Positions 34,473 through 46,469 of a stretch of 64,000 nucleotides of DNA are shown here, in pieces. Position numbers and translations under genes: made by a program. Source of the DNA: Ceratothoa steindachneri (Eukaryota; Arthropoda; Malacostraca; Isopoda; Cymothoidae). How positions within the stretch are numbered: position 1 is the stretch's first letter; the number at the start of each line of letters is the position of its first letter. A model generated the notes under the pieces. That model saw only the letters and a list, made by a program, of their open reading frames with translations. It had not been told where the DNA came from and did no database searches. The stretch lies in contig OZ018328.1 of assembly GCA_963969495.1 (NCBI GenBank), positions 134,261,968 through 134,325,967 on the forward strand, in the 5' to 3' direction.

Positions 34473-35708
34473 TAGACCAGTAAATAATGGCGTTTTGTAT
34501 GGTGCAAAGTTTAACAAATTCAAATAGGTAAATAATAAATTTATTTTTAATCAAAGTAAGTTCCATGTAATTGAATGCACTTTTGCCTTCGTATTACAAT
34601 TCCACTCATGCTTTAACCCTAAAAGTTCTCACATCTCGATTCCAGAAATTAAGCGCATTTTTTTCACATGACCATATATATGACAAACCAACCAACTACA
34701 CCAAGTTGTGGTAAGGTATAATGTAAATCTTTCCTGACTACACAAGTTGAACACGAACTTTTGTGTTGCTTAACTCTCAAATATGGTTATGTTTAATTTA
34801 GTTGCCTTTAAAGCAACATGAATATAACGGACTTTTGCATAATTTATCTTTATGAGTTCAAACCATCGTACGTTAGTACCTAAGCTCGCTGGAAAAATGG
34901 GAACAAGCAAATCGTGCACTTCCATCCACTTGTTTAAAATTGGAAAAAGAAAAAGTATGGATAAGTTTGTAACGCAGGAACTGACAGATGACCAACAAAA
35001 TCGGCGCTACCAGATTTGTCCAACCTTGTTGCTAAGAAACCGGAATGATCCTTTTTTGAAAGTATAATTATTGGGTTGAAAGATGGATTTTTTCGAAGGA
35101 CATGAAAAGATCTGCACCATGGGTTTCCTGGCAAGTGCAACCGAAGCATATCCTAAAGCTGGCGTTCCTTCCAAAAAGTGCATGGTGACAGTATGGTGTA
35201 TTGCATCTGAGATTATCCACTATAACAATAGAAAAATAATCACAGCAGTGAAATAATGTTAGGAATTAGAGGTAACGCATAAAAAGTTGCGCGAAAAACA
35301 GCCAACTTTAGTCAGTCGCGAAGGTACTTTTCTCAATCACGACAAGGCTCGTCCACATGTGGTAAAGTGACGCTTCAGAAATTAAACAAACGACTTGGAA
35401 ATTGAATTGCTGCCTCATCCATACCTTCTTATTCACCTTTGGCTCATACAGAGTTTTATATTTTTATACATCTGGAAGTCTTTCTAAATAATAAACGGTT
35501 TCAAACCCAAGCAGGGGCAGAAAAAGCTTCTAAGGCCTTCCTTGACTCGAGGCGTGAAACTTCTACAGTAAAGGCATAATTAGTTAGTAATATATTGGAA
35601 AATGTGCATTCAATCACATAGAACCTAGTTTAATTAAAAACACATTTATTATTTACCGGTTTGGTTATTTTAAATCTTGCACCTTAAAAACGCCATTATT
35701 TTCTGGAC
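34473..35708 (+). mobile_element. Mariner transposon with ~60-bp TIRs
   Basis: Left end GACCAGTAAATAATGGCGTT (34475 on) and right end read in reverse (GTCCAGAAAATAATGGCGTT from about 35707) match, and similarity continues for some 60 bp through GGTGCAA and GGTAAATAATAAAT. TA precedes the left end; the expected right TA has become TG. The length is about 1.23 kb. The content is a decayed irritans/SETMAR-type mariner transposase. Confidence 0.85.
34850..35600 (+). pseudogene. Mariner (irritans/SETMAR-type) transposase relic
   Basis: The plus frame at 34852-35067 contains FVTQELTDDQQNRRYQICPT then LLLRNRNDPF, the linker between the DNA-binding and catalytic domains of this family. The first catalytic motif (CDEKW in relatives) is destroyed near 35070-35080 by a stop and a base change. 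KCMVTVWCIASEIIHYN (about 35178) and TFLNHDKARPHVVK (about 35328; second Asp) follow, then the third motif is lost to frameshifts near 35405-35450. The N-terminal half before 34852 is unreadable. Strongly decayed and inactive. Confidence 0.83.
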
Positions 35709-37865
35709 TGCTTAATGATTTAATGTTGGTTCCTTCTAGTTTCTCATGCTTAAATGGTAACGCACTAAATTCTTTAGGTCAAATTCCGATTCATGCACAT
35801 TCTTTTTACTTATATATATGCATAGATTACGTTCATTATAACCATACATTCTAAAGCAAATCAAGATACAATCCTTCTTGAAAATCCTATTCTAAATGTA
35901 GTTGAAATCGCTCCTTTATGATTGTTACTTGAAACCGATTCAATTGAGCCGAAGTTTTTATTGGACTTAAATTACACATCTCTAATATAACATCAGTAGT
36001 CTGATTTGATAAAGTAAAAGTTTAATCGCATTGGTAATTAATCTCGGGTTAGATCGAGAGAACTTAGTACTTTTAAAATAAAAATAACAATTGGCGTAAC
36101 GAAATAAAATGCATGACGGTCAAAATTGTATAAAATGTAATTCGGTTCATTTGCGAAAATAAATCTTATCTTCCTAAAAAAAATGTTTTGTGGGACTAAT
36201 CTGTTAATCTATTTTTTGCACGAACACAAATATGTTTAATAGTTTGGTATGAAGGTATAAATAAGTAATTAAATGTGGGTAGCTTTTAATTTAAATGTTC
36301 AGTTTATCTTCGTTTAAAACGTATACACAATAAGCAACATGGCCATTAAAAGAAAAAGGGTATTGCCTTGTTTATTTAACGAAATTAAAGGGCATTGCTT
36401 ATGTTGTATAGTAAGTTGATGAACTCTGCTGAAAAACAAATATTTCATTCGCCGACGACAACTTAAAGGCCTTCAATAAATTGAGTTTCAATTTGCAGGA
36501 AATTTCTCAACAAAGTAGAAAAAGAAATTTTAGTTTGTCAATTATTTTAGATTTATGAGTATCCATTTGTTACTTATTTTGATTCTAGTTTTCTTAGCAG
36601 TAGTTGAATAGTTTTAAACAGGATTTATTTTTTTATTTCCTCATTTAATTACTTATATTGTTTATGCTCTTTATTGTATATAGAAGAGGCAAGGACTCAA
36701 ACATTGTATTTCAAGCGTTTCTTGTTTCTTGCATCACAATGCTCACCTACTGAATCACAGTACATATCCCTAATCAAGCGTATTTAGAGATAGTTTTAAG
36801 TAATACAGTATGAGTTCACACCCTGAAAATTAGCTCTTGCCCCCTAAGAAATAAGAAAAAGAAGGAATAAACATATGCATATATAAAGAGTATAATTATC
36901 AAAGCCGTGCGTGTCGAGGAATACCTGCCATGTGTATTTCAAATTTGCCAACTTTTTCCTGTCAGTGAGCGAATTTTGCCCTCGCGCGTTCAACATAATC
37001 ATCATCTGGCTCTCATTATATGTAGATAAACAATTAAGGAATTTTTTCGCCCATCTTCGTCGTTTCCTTTACTATGTCCGGCCCATTTTGTACATCCGTC
37101 ACTCATGTTTGTTTTCGTATCGAACTATTCCTTTTCTTTTTTAGTCCCTGCCAATCGTTGCAAACACGTAACGGTCGATGTTTCATTGAGCTCTACGGTG
37201 TTCAGGTGTACTTTTTATGTTTCCTCGATAAGGTTCTGTTTCCTAAGTTGAAAGTGGTAGGATGCAGTGGTTAAATAGTTTACTTAGTATATATAGACAA
37301 TCGGGAGTTGAAGCTAGCGTAATTAAACACATTCTTCTACGAGCAAGTCATTTTAATATCTCTGACAAAACACTAAATGGCTTGTATATCTTCAATTATG
37401 CCACATATCGCCTTTTGTTCATAGGAATCCAGTGATTAAATATCATTCCTAAGATTTTTACCAATAGCAGATTTATAAATCTCCTTTTCACTCATTCTGA
37501 CCTCTGCTGCTCAAAAGAAGGAAAGCATATTTCAGGTCTTACCTCGATGGCATCAAAATGGCACTTAAGAGATGCGAGAGTTGCCAGCTTCGACTTTTGA
37601 GAATACAAACTCGTCGTTCAGAGGAAATATTTTAATTTCTATTTTTTCGTGCTTTCTGCTTCCACTCGGCATGTAACAAATAAGAATAAATTCACAACAT
37701 TTCATCCTATTTCCATAAAAGAAGTATTTAAAGGATACATAAGTTCAAGTGATCTTAATTCATTTCCCATTGATCCGAGGTAATAATCGGTCGCGTTATG
37801 ATGCGCGTAGTGGGCTGGAGGAGGGAGAGGGGGAACGATCGGCTGACTATTTTGGAGTCCGGCAT
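35709..37865. other. No gene recognised
   Basis: AT-rich DNA with short frames. A less AT-rich patch at 36900-37270 has overlapping frames up to 77 codons with no domain. Confidence 0.5.
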
Positions 37866-37870
37866 GTCAA

Positions 37871-38035
37871 GTATAAAAGGTGATTGATTACTAGTATGTA
37901 GTATCTTTTGTACATTCATATCTAAAAAAAAAATCTGTTATTCCAACCAAACTACTCCTATTCCTTGTTCATCTAGTTTATTTTCTTTTGAACTTAAGGA
38001 TTTGTGTTATACTTTAAAAGGAAATAAATGCTTTA
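37871..38035 (+). promoter_or_regulatory. TATA box and downstream AATAAA, LTR-like
   Basis: GTATAAAAGG at 37871-37880 is a strong TATA box downstream of a GC-rich block (37790-37870). AATAAA follows at about 38023, roughly 150 bp downstream. Promoter then polyadenylation signal in so short a distance is the arrangement inside an LTR. No flanking TG...CA or second copy was found. Confidence 0.35.
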
Positions 38036-39261
38036 ATGTTGTACCTTATGATTGATCTAAACAGTTGAGCTAAGCTTTCGTCATATACATAATATGACAT
38101 GTTCGGAGAATGTGATTTTATGACGTTTCTGCAAACGAAAAGGTGGTCCTCGCTCCATCTTGACATTAATCTTTAGGATTCGAGGTCATCTATGTTTTGT
38201 GAAGTACCAGGTACCTAATATATGAATCAGTGCAGGATTCACCAGTACATAAAAATTGATACTTCATATTGTCGTTCGGGAAACACTCTTATTTTTTAAT
38301 CCAAGAGTAATAATAATAATACAAATAAAATAATAATAATAAAATAAAATAATAGTAATAATATGTCGACAGGTAATTAACACCCACAAATATGAAACAG
38401 GAATATAAAGGTCGATTTGTCGGTATTCAGTCAGGAAGCAATAGAAAACAGTCCATGTTGTGCATGTGAAAGTCCAAACTTACTTTATCATATCTGAATT
38501 AACTTTACATACTTATATAAACTATTTGTGGGTTATTTACTATCTTTGCATTTCATAGGTGTGTATACACCTACTTCTTTCAATCCTATTCTGTATGCAT
38601 GGTTGTTTCAGTTTCTCATTTAGCTTAACATGCATTTAGCTAAAGGAGAAAGAAATAGCCGATTTTATTAATATTAACTTAAATTATAAGTAATCAAACT
38701 ATCATAAAATTAATTACGTTGATGCATTTTAGAAAAGTGTTTTAATCTTTAGGTAACAGACAAAAACTTGTAATTATGATCAATCATGTAATTTTATTGT
38801 TTAAAATCCCCCTAGCGTGTCATTCGAATGAAAGGAAAGGGAATTTATTCTGGTCTCTTTCTTTCCATGGTTTCAATCTCTCTAGATAGCAACAAATAGG
38901 ACAACCCCTGCACAAACACATCGTGTGTAACGAAAGTGAGTTACAGTTTCACAAGTGTCGTGAATTTGAAATTTTTCGTGCACAGAAGTGCCATAGGAGG
39001 TCTGCCGTTATCACGGTGAAAGAAAACGTTTATTGACAAAAATTGAGTATTTAATTTTCAGGTTAAGCATCTTCTGTGAGATAGCCATGTTTATTAGTAT
39101 TAAATATGATTATTAATGCAGGTAAAGTGACGTAAATGATGGTTCTTACATGATATAATATAATGTATGCATTGTATAAGGCCCATAAGACAGTTCGCTT
39201 GATATCTGCGATCTGTCCAGCAAACGCTAAATGATAGAGAATGCCAAACCTGGGCCACACA
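38036..39261. other. No gene recognised
   Basis: Includes an AAT/AATA-rich simple tract at about 38308-38363. No gene or transposon end is seen. Confidence 0.5.
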
Positions 39262-39484
<223 letters not shown>

Positions 39485-39619
39485 GGGGCAGTATGTAATT
39501 GGTAACCTAAATTCAACATTAAAAAAAATCACACATCTAGTTCATTTATACAGATAAATTTACTAGAATTAAATGCAAAAACTTGAAGAATAGGACTATT
39601 TATTATATTCTATGAAATC

Positions 39620-40125
39620 GCCGTCGGTCTCAACCAAGCCCTCTAGCAAAATGTTGTAGGCCTTCTCGATGGTCCCCCCGGTTTAACTAAGTGAATAGTG
39701 TAGTGATCGAGCACCTAAGTTCCATCTTGGTGGTACATGAGGACTTTTTGGTCTCTTTCTTAACCACATCCCACAAATAATAGTCCAGGGGGGTACATTG
39801 TGGGAAGTTGGGATGCTATATGTTGGCAGGCAAGTGGTTAGAGAAATTGTCTCACAGCCAAGACTGGGTCCTTCAGCGGTCACCTCCCGGATCCAGAACA
39901 AGAACAACTCCTCCAACACTTGATGTAGTCTTCCGTAAAGAATCTGAGACCATAGAAAGGGGTTAAAATATGGCCCTCGTGGTTCCGAGCCACCGTACCC
40001 TCGTAATCACACCCTGACTCATCCAACTCTTTTCTGATCCTCTGCACTGTCCTCAGATTCAGATGTCCGACCAAGCACCTGGTGATATTCCCCTTCAAGC
40101 TGCCATTGTGAATCCTACGCAAGAT
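39620..40125 (-). pseudogene. Mariner-like transposase, internally deleted
   Basis: On the minus strand 40122 down reads an N-terminal helix-turn-helix ending in LNLRTVQRIRKELDESGCDY then EGTVARN. This jumps straight to GHILTPFYGLRFFTEDYIKC, which in relatives lies after the first catalytic Asp, several hundred bases further on. The sequence then continues frameshifted through a degenerate third-Asp region (PPWTIICGMWLRKR-like, 39750-39800). The first two Asp motifs are absent or ruined. It looks like an internal-deletion derivative of a common invertebrate mariner-like family, with further decay. TIRs were not identified. Confidence 0.75.
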
Positions 40126-40286
40126 AGCTTATCTTTTACATTTTGGAATATAAGCCATGCTATTACTTTGTTCATGAACGATTTCACAACTGAGTCTATT
40201 ACGATATGAAGAAGGCCGAGACCACGCTAGACAACACCCATGCGCTGAATTCAGAATTTTTAACGGTGACAAATTACACACCGCAC

Positions 40287-40292
40287 TATATA

Positions 40293-40365
<73 letters not shown>
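40287..40365. repeat. (TA)n microsatellite
   Basis: A 79-bp (TA)n run with one TT slip at 40299-40300. It lies left of the reverse transcriptase relic. Confidence 0.97.
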
Positions 40366-40367
<2 letters not shown>

Positions 40368-40559
40368 ACAAATGTTAGGGTTATAGGTGTAGTAGAATAA
40401 GTATAAGTAAGAACAGAAAAGTGAGTACATAAAAAGATATAATAAAAAGGCTCCGGGCGGGTGGATGGGGCCTCCGCAAAAAATAGGCATCTGGTCGATG
40501 TTGCTTTCACGGAAACGAGCGAACGATTGAGGCCGACCCAAGTCCTCACCGCCTTATAT

Positions 40560-42180
40560 AGGTGTATACATGCAGAGCCTTTTTATGGACCCAGAAGGTT
40601 CGGGAAGGTCGATCCGCTGCATTGGAAGCATTCCGTATGTACCGGACCTTTCTTGCGGAGTTGTGGGAGATTTGGGAAAAACGTTGGAGCGAGGAGCCTG
40701 ATAGGAGAGTCAGTATTTGGTGCGGAATTTTCCTTCTTCGGCAGTTTCTAATTTTCAGGATGCAGTTCAATAGGATGCGAGCGTAAGGGAATAAAATTAT
40801 TGATAATAATAAGATGACGATGTTACATATCAGGATTGCTACAGTCTGATTCGGCGCCGAGATGGCCATGCCAGACAGACTAGCATTAATGCTCAAGAAT
40901 ACCTTAGATTCCCGTTTCCTAAACCAGTGGCGCTAGCAAATGTCTAAGAGAGGACAAAGGGCGAGTAGGCGTTCATCCGTGATGCAGTGAAACCGCTTCT
41001 TGTTACACAAATGCACCCACAGGAAGGGCAAATCCAGGATAGGGACCATCAAATTTAATAGGCCGCTGAGTCTTTGCCAATAATTGTGGTCGAGTGAAAG
41101 ATGACTACAATAGGATAGGCCAAGCTTGACTTTACTGGCCATGGTCTTAATAAGGCGTGCCTTGGCAGACAGAGATCAATTCTAACCCCCAGATACCCCA
41201 GCTGTTTTTTGGGGAGCCAGGATGACTTCTGCCCTACAATTCATCGAAGGTGTCGAGGACACTATTTACATCGCTGGTGATGAGGATGTCATCCAAGTAG
41301 GTAAATAGATGCCTGGGTCATATGTTTCCTGCCTCGGGCATTGGCGATGGTCTCTATACAATATTGCATGAGGTACGGCGCCCTATAGAAGCCACCTATC
41401 TTAATGACAAACTGATGTCTTGCTCTGGTGTGCAAAGGGAGGTGGTAAAAAAAAAATTTAAGTCGATCTTGTTTGCCATTTCTCTTGGCTCTTTGTATGG
41501 CTGCGCGTATTACTTTACTAATGTTTGGCAGTCTAAAGGTAGATAAATCCGTCAGGTTTTGGTACCCTGAATATCTTATAAGCCCCGGTAATCTTACTGG
41601 ACCTTTCCAAAATGTCAGCCTTTTCTTGTTCCAAAACTGTGCCTCTCATCTTTTCATGGCTCTTCTGAAAATGGTGGTATCCTTTAGGGATAAATATGTT
41701 TATACCCGAGCCATGCGCCGACTTAATTACCTTGTTAGGTGGCGGAGTCTTAAAAAGGTCGCCGGGTTTCTCTATCTTCACCTTGCCAAAGAATTTTGTA
41801 ATCTTCGGCTGTAAGGGATCAAGGACAGAGCAGACATTATCATCCTTGTGTTTGAGGTTTTCCTTGCCCTTGCCGGAGGGAGTTTCCTTTTTTTCCATTG
41901 CTGTTACCACCCTCATTGTTCTATAATTCTTCATTATCCTCTGCAACATCGTTTATTGCATCCTCGTTGTTGTCGTTTCAATTCCGTTCTAGATCTAGGA
42001 TATCCGGGAGACTGCTGGCAGCCAGGTCCCTCGCCGAAGCCGATGAAGTAGATGACGCAGAACTGTTGGTTAAAGAAGTTTCGTGGATGTTAATGACGAA
42101 GGGGACTGCCAATCTTGGTAATGGGATTGCTGCGATCGAGGTAGGTACGTCATCCTCGATATGAATTCCTCCGAGTTAAA
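40560..42180 (-). pseudogene. DIRS/Ty3-like reverse transcriptase-RNase H relic
   Basis: On the minus strand, a Lys-rich N-terminal linker (41949-41700) precedes KIFRVPKPDGFIYL (41533-41575), the start of the RT palm. DLKFAFYHLPLH follows near 41450, then IGGFYRAPYLMQYCIE near 41380 and YLDDILITSD near 41290, the catalytic box (a one-base shift before it). A thumb/connection tract lies at 40933-41142 (KVKLGLSYCSHLSLDHNYWQ), then SINASLSGMAISAPN near 40890 (the TDASLSGWG RNase H motif with the Asp changed to Asn), ending in RYIRNASNAADRPSR near 40620. Several frameshifts occur. The motif style suggests a DIRS-like element, but Ty3/gypsy is not excluded. No recombinase or integrase remains. Confidence 0.7.
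41788..41811 (-). other. PIP-box-like motif QPKITKFF
   Basis: Codons 47-54 of the minus frame starting at 41949 spell QPKITKFF, a perfect match to the PCNA-interacting consensus Q-x-x-(I/L/M)-x-x-(F/Y)-(F/Y) with basic residues around it. It lies about 45 residues into the linker, before the RT palm. The LINE-1 ORF2 protein is known to bind PCNA through such a box; here binding is inference only. Confidence 0.5.
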
Positions 42181-42418
42181 GTATGACTTTAACTCGTCAA
42201 AGGCCCGTTTGTGAGATCGGTGGTTCGCCTCCAAAAGCCGAAAATCAGGGATGTTTATATCGATGACCTATGGAATCTGAAACCTTGGGAGCGTAACCGA
42301 GCCCAAAACTGGTAGTTCCGGGATGTGTATCACATAGAACAATGGCACTACGCGGCATGTTATGTAAGGATTTCTCCACTAAAGCACTGTTATCACTAGT
42401 AGCCGAGGCACTATCTGG

Positions 42419-42423
<5 letters not shown>

Positions 42424-42462
<39 letters not shown>
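42424..42462. repeat. (TA)n microsatellite
   Basis: A pure 39-bp run to the right of the reverse transcriptase relic. Confidence 0.96.
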
Positions 42463-42466
<4 letters not shown>

Positions 42467-43344
42467 TTAGGAGGCCATGTTGTACGCAAGATTTGTTAAA
42501 ATTGATAGCGATAGTTAATCTTGCGCTGCAGCTTTTTAACCTTTTCAAAGACTCTCTTCAGAGAGCGCAAGGTGAAAAAAAATGCTGGCAAGTGGCATAT
42601 CTTCAATTAGCCGAGACGTCTTTCAATCTTTTCAAAGGTCATCTTCTGGGCAAACAATGAAAATGTTACAAAAATGGGTTTTATATATGCATTATTATCT
42701 AAGAATATCTTTTAGGACCAATCAGAAGTGACCAATATGATAAAGCTAGAATAATGTTTAGATAAAAAGAAAAATTGTGTCAACACTCATCAAAACCAAT
42801 TCTGTATCGCGCCCGGATGATAAACCTTTCGGATGAGCGAGTTAGATGTTTTTGAAAACCATGTTTCTTGTAGCGTATCAGATATTTAGTACAGATGTTC
42901 AATATCTACAAGGTGGAAACACGAAGTGCAGCCCGGAGTGCTTATCTGATTCCTAATATGTAGTCAGTGTGAGGAAGAGCAAAACGCTGGTCTCATCGTC
43001 CAGTACCCGCGGCCTCTTTGGCGCCTAGATTCACCATAACCCAGCGGAAAATATTCTCGACATTTGTACTGCTTGCGGTGACCGTGAGATCACGGATACC
43101 TTGAACCAGACTGTGTGGAGATTCACATGTCCCGATGGTACGCAGGGCGTTTTGTGAGTGGTTATAGATCAAAAGCTAGTCTCCGAACGGAGTACAACGC
43201 TTTAGCTCTCGTACTGAAACGTGTATTATAATCAGCTCTGGCGAAAAAGACTGGCACAGCACCCGGTAGAGCTCCGCTGACTTCAAAAATTTCAGATACG
43301 GCATGAAAGCTGACCCCTTTATACGTTGGATTTTGCTGCAACAC

Positions 43345-43347
<3 letters not shown>
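42463..43347. other. PLE-like terminal sequence and GC-richer DNA
   Basis: Read on the minus strand, two segments (about 42665-42610 and 42565-42505) share the pattern GAAGA-GA-CTTTGAAAAG-TT-AAA, recalling Penelope/Neptune terminal repeats. The rest, 42870-43340, is GC-richer with no readable protein. The segment is bracketed by (TA)n on both sides. The family assignment is tentative. Confidence 0.3.

Positions 43348-43411
<64 letters not shown>
43348..43411. repeat. (TA)n microsatellite
   Basis: A pure 64-bp run. Confidence 0.97.
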
Positions 43412-43412
<1 letters not shown>

Positions 43413-45005
43413 TTAATATAAGATTCCTTACTGTTTATTGATCGGTCTCCTCTATTAAATATTATTTTTCTATTTTTTTATTATTATTAGACTAGAAAAT
43501 CCATTTTAAAAGCTAATGGTTTTGTAATAACTTCTTTTATCTGCTTCAAATGATGCGTTTACACAAATCTCTTGTTTTAGTTATTTATTATATTTACTTT
43601 TGCAATTTGAATCACAAACTCTGCCTTACTGATCAATCTTTATATCTATAATTAGTGCAGGAGTGTAGGGAATGTTGTCCTGGTTTTCTTTAACAAAAAC
43701 TGGACGAAATGTAAAAGACGATTCCCTCTTCTGTGCAATTAAAGAGGATGTTGTTTTAGTAGTAATCGCAATCTTTCTTTTGCAGTAAAATGAATTAGCT
43801 AAGTAAAAACAGAAGCAGACTTTCATAGTTATCGTTCCAAAATTTTGTCAAAGCATTTTCTGTTCCAACCAAAATCCTTCAAAGAATTATAGATATAGGA
43901 TGCTTAACTATTAAACCTCTTTGCTTTAGTTCCATAGAGAATATCCTAGATATATTAAACCCTTGCACTAGGGTAGAATTAAAGTTATACCGCTGCCCAC
44001 GATCGTAAAGAAGTAATTTAGCGAGGCACTTACAGCTAAATACCTAATTCGGGGAATCTTTTCGTTCCTGTAATTAATAAAATTCAAATCAGAAGGTAAA
44101 GTCTGTGTTTTTACTCAAATAGGCTCCTGGACAGGGTGTTAATTATCTATCAAGAAATAAGGTGCCGAAAGAACAGATAATGTAACGAGAGAGATAATTA
44201 TTAATAGAAAAAGAGCACGGGAAGGAGCATATAGGACAGGCAGATAATTACAAATTCTAAGAGCAAACATAACATAACGCAAATATGCTTAAAGCTATGA
44301 ATATGCTTAAATATGCTTAATAAGCTTAAAATTTCTTAAAGCTATGAATAAATTTAAACAGGTAATCAACAGATATAAGTTAATCACCTTACAAAGTAGA
44401 CAAAACTAAAGTCTAATAATATTGGAACACTTCTAAACAATGAGGAAAATCTTCAGATTTTCCTTAATTTTTGAGGAAGAATGGATAATCTGTATATTTC
44501 ATAGATTATCCGGACTTACACTAATTTTTATTAATATTATTGTTTAGCTTTAGATTATGGTATAATGATTGCTTTTTAACGAAAGATGTTTGATAATTTG
44601 AAAAAAACTAGAGTAATATTGGTCATTGTTCCTTGTGCCTTTGCGCATTTTAAATAATTGTGAAATCAATATCATTTTTTCGTAAGAACATGTCTCTTTA
44701 CAAAATATAAATATATGTAGTAAGTGTAATTATAATGGAAAATTTGAATTTTTCATCTCTGGTGAAGCTTTCTGCTCTTTCTATCACCCAATTAAAATAA
44801 AAGGAAGTTAAATTCATACCAATACATTTTGATGTTTTTTAGACGAAAATCTTTTAGGAAATTTTAGCAATACCTGAGATTTACTTTTATTTTGCACATT
44901 TTTACGCCTATCTCTCCTCATTTATAAGAACATCGTCTCAAAACCTTTGTTTTCAATATCTTTTTTTTCTTTTGCTTTGGAATAAATAAATTTAAAAGAA
45001 AATAG
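43412..45005. other. No gene recognised; one short hairpin
   Basis: AT-rich DNA. GGATAATCT (44483-44491) pairs perfectly with AGATTATCC (44503-44511) around an 11-nt loop. It is not followed by a T-run and has no gene context. TATGCTTAAA-type short repeats occur at 44282-44345. Confidence 0.5.
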
Positions 45006-45006
45006 A

Positions 45007-46465
45007 CATCCTACCGCCATCTCTTGATCTCTTCTCAATAGTCGGTAAACTCATGGAAAGCATCATGGTGAACAAAATGACGTCATATTTTAAGTCCAAC
45101 TTGCGATTTAGGAGTTCCCAGCACGGGTTGTGAAGGTAACGGTCATGCCTAACGAATCTTGTGGAATTCTTCCAGTTCGTTTTCAGTGAGCACGACCGAG
45201 ATAAGGCGGTGGATGTTATTTACTTACACTTTTAAAAAGCCTTTGATAAGGTTCGACACCACTGCCTCCTTTGGAAAGTGCGTGTACTAGGAATAGACGG
45301 AAATGTAGCAAGTTGGATAGAGAACTGGCTAAGTGGAAGACAGCAACGGGTTGAATGGTCAGGCTTCTGAGTGGGTGCCCATTACTAGCAGTGTTCCTCA
45401 AGGTTCCGTCCTGGGACCACTACTGTTCATCATCTACGTCAACGACATGGACGGTGACATGGTTGCGAAGATTTCTAAATTTGCCGATGATACCAAGCTT
45501 GGTATGAACGTCGCAAAAGAAGGAAATACTGCCTGCCTTCAAGATGGTCTTCGGAAGATTAGGGAGGAGTCAGACACGTGGCAAATGCCTTTTAACGTGA
45601 ACAAATGCAAATTGATGCATATCGGACACCGAAACCCCCAAAACCAGTATATCCTTAAGGGCACTGCTCTTGAATCCACCGACACTGAGAAAGACTAGGG
45701 TGTAACTATGACTAGTGATCTCAAGTTCTCGAGGCAGTGTATTGAGACGGAAAAAAAGCCCAAAGGATGTTTGCTTATATAAAGCGACAGTTTGGATATC
45801 GCAACAAAGAGATAATACTTTTTTTGTATAATTCCCTTGTCCAACCGCACCTGGAGTATGTCGTACAATTTTGGAGTCCTTCGCTTCGAAAAGATATCGC
45901 AAGATTAGAACGTGTGCTAGCCAGAGCAACCAAACTGATTCCCTCTATCAGGCACAAGAGTTACGAAGATAGATTACGCGAATTAGACTTGTTCTCGCTG
46001 GAGACCCGGAGACTGCGTAAGCAGGTATCGAAGTGTTTAAAATACTTCGAGGCTTCGACATTGTAGAATACAGCGATATTTTCCAGGTTAGCCAGAGCAC
46101 AACAAGAAACCACGGCTATAAACTTGAACTAAAGCGTTACCAGCGTGATCTGTGTGAGAATCTTTCACCTATAGCATCTGTGGCACTTGGAACGCACTTC
46201 CAGTGGAAGTTGTCAACAGCAACTCTGTTGAACAGTTTAAGTCGAGACTAGAGAAAGTCTTGGGAAATAGCCGCTTGGAGACTTGAAGCGTGGCGCGAGA
46301 GATCTTCGAGAGCGTCAATCAGACCCTTTAGAAGACTTCGCCTGCTTAAGTGTTCACTTAAATGTACCCTCTTTGAATGTATCGTAAGGTCTTCTAGGGT
46401 ACCTATTTTCCTTGTTACTCCTTGCTACTCCATTTTGTTTAGAATAAATAAAAGTGACAGCGTGA
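45007..46465 (+). mobile_element. CR1-type LINE, 5'-truncated
   Basis: This is the 3' part of a non-LTR retrotransposon: reverse transcriptase from about the middle of the palm, the C-terminal domain, a short 3' untranslated region and AATAAATAAA near 46442. The left boundary is where RT similarity begins (ISLLSIVGKLMES, about 45020). Frames and stops show an old insertion. No target-site duplication could be fixed by eye. Confidence 0.8.
45020..46260 (+). pseudogene. CR1-type LINE reverse transcriptase relic
   Basis: Frame by frame, the plus strand gives SLLSIVGKLMES, then AFDKVRHHCLLWKVRVLGID (about 45240), VPQGSVLGPLLFIIYVNDMD (about 45390), KFADDTKLGM (about 45480, the catalytic FADD box, intact), WQMPFNVNKCKLMHIGHRNP and VQPHLEYVVQFWSP (about 45840). 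The tail holds SIRHKSYEDRLRELDLFSLE and ends near 46251. At least three frameshifts (about 45345, 45755 and 46025) and several stops break it. It would copy its own RNA at a nicked site by target-primed reverse transcription. Very similar sequences are common in crustacean genomes as I know them; that is recollection, not a search. Confidence 0.88.
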
Positions 46466-46469
46466 TGTC

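Noticed and set aside
44483..44511. Intrinsic terminator
   Set aside because: A 9-bp AT-rich hairpin without a T-tract in a eukaryotic context has no such role.
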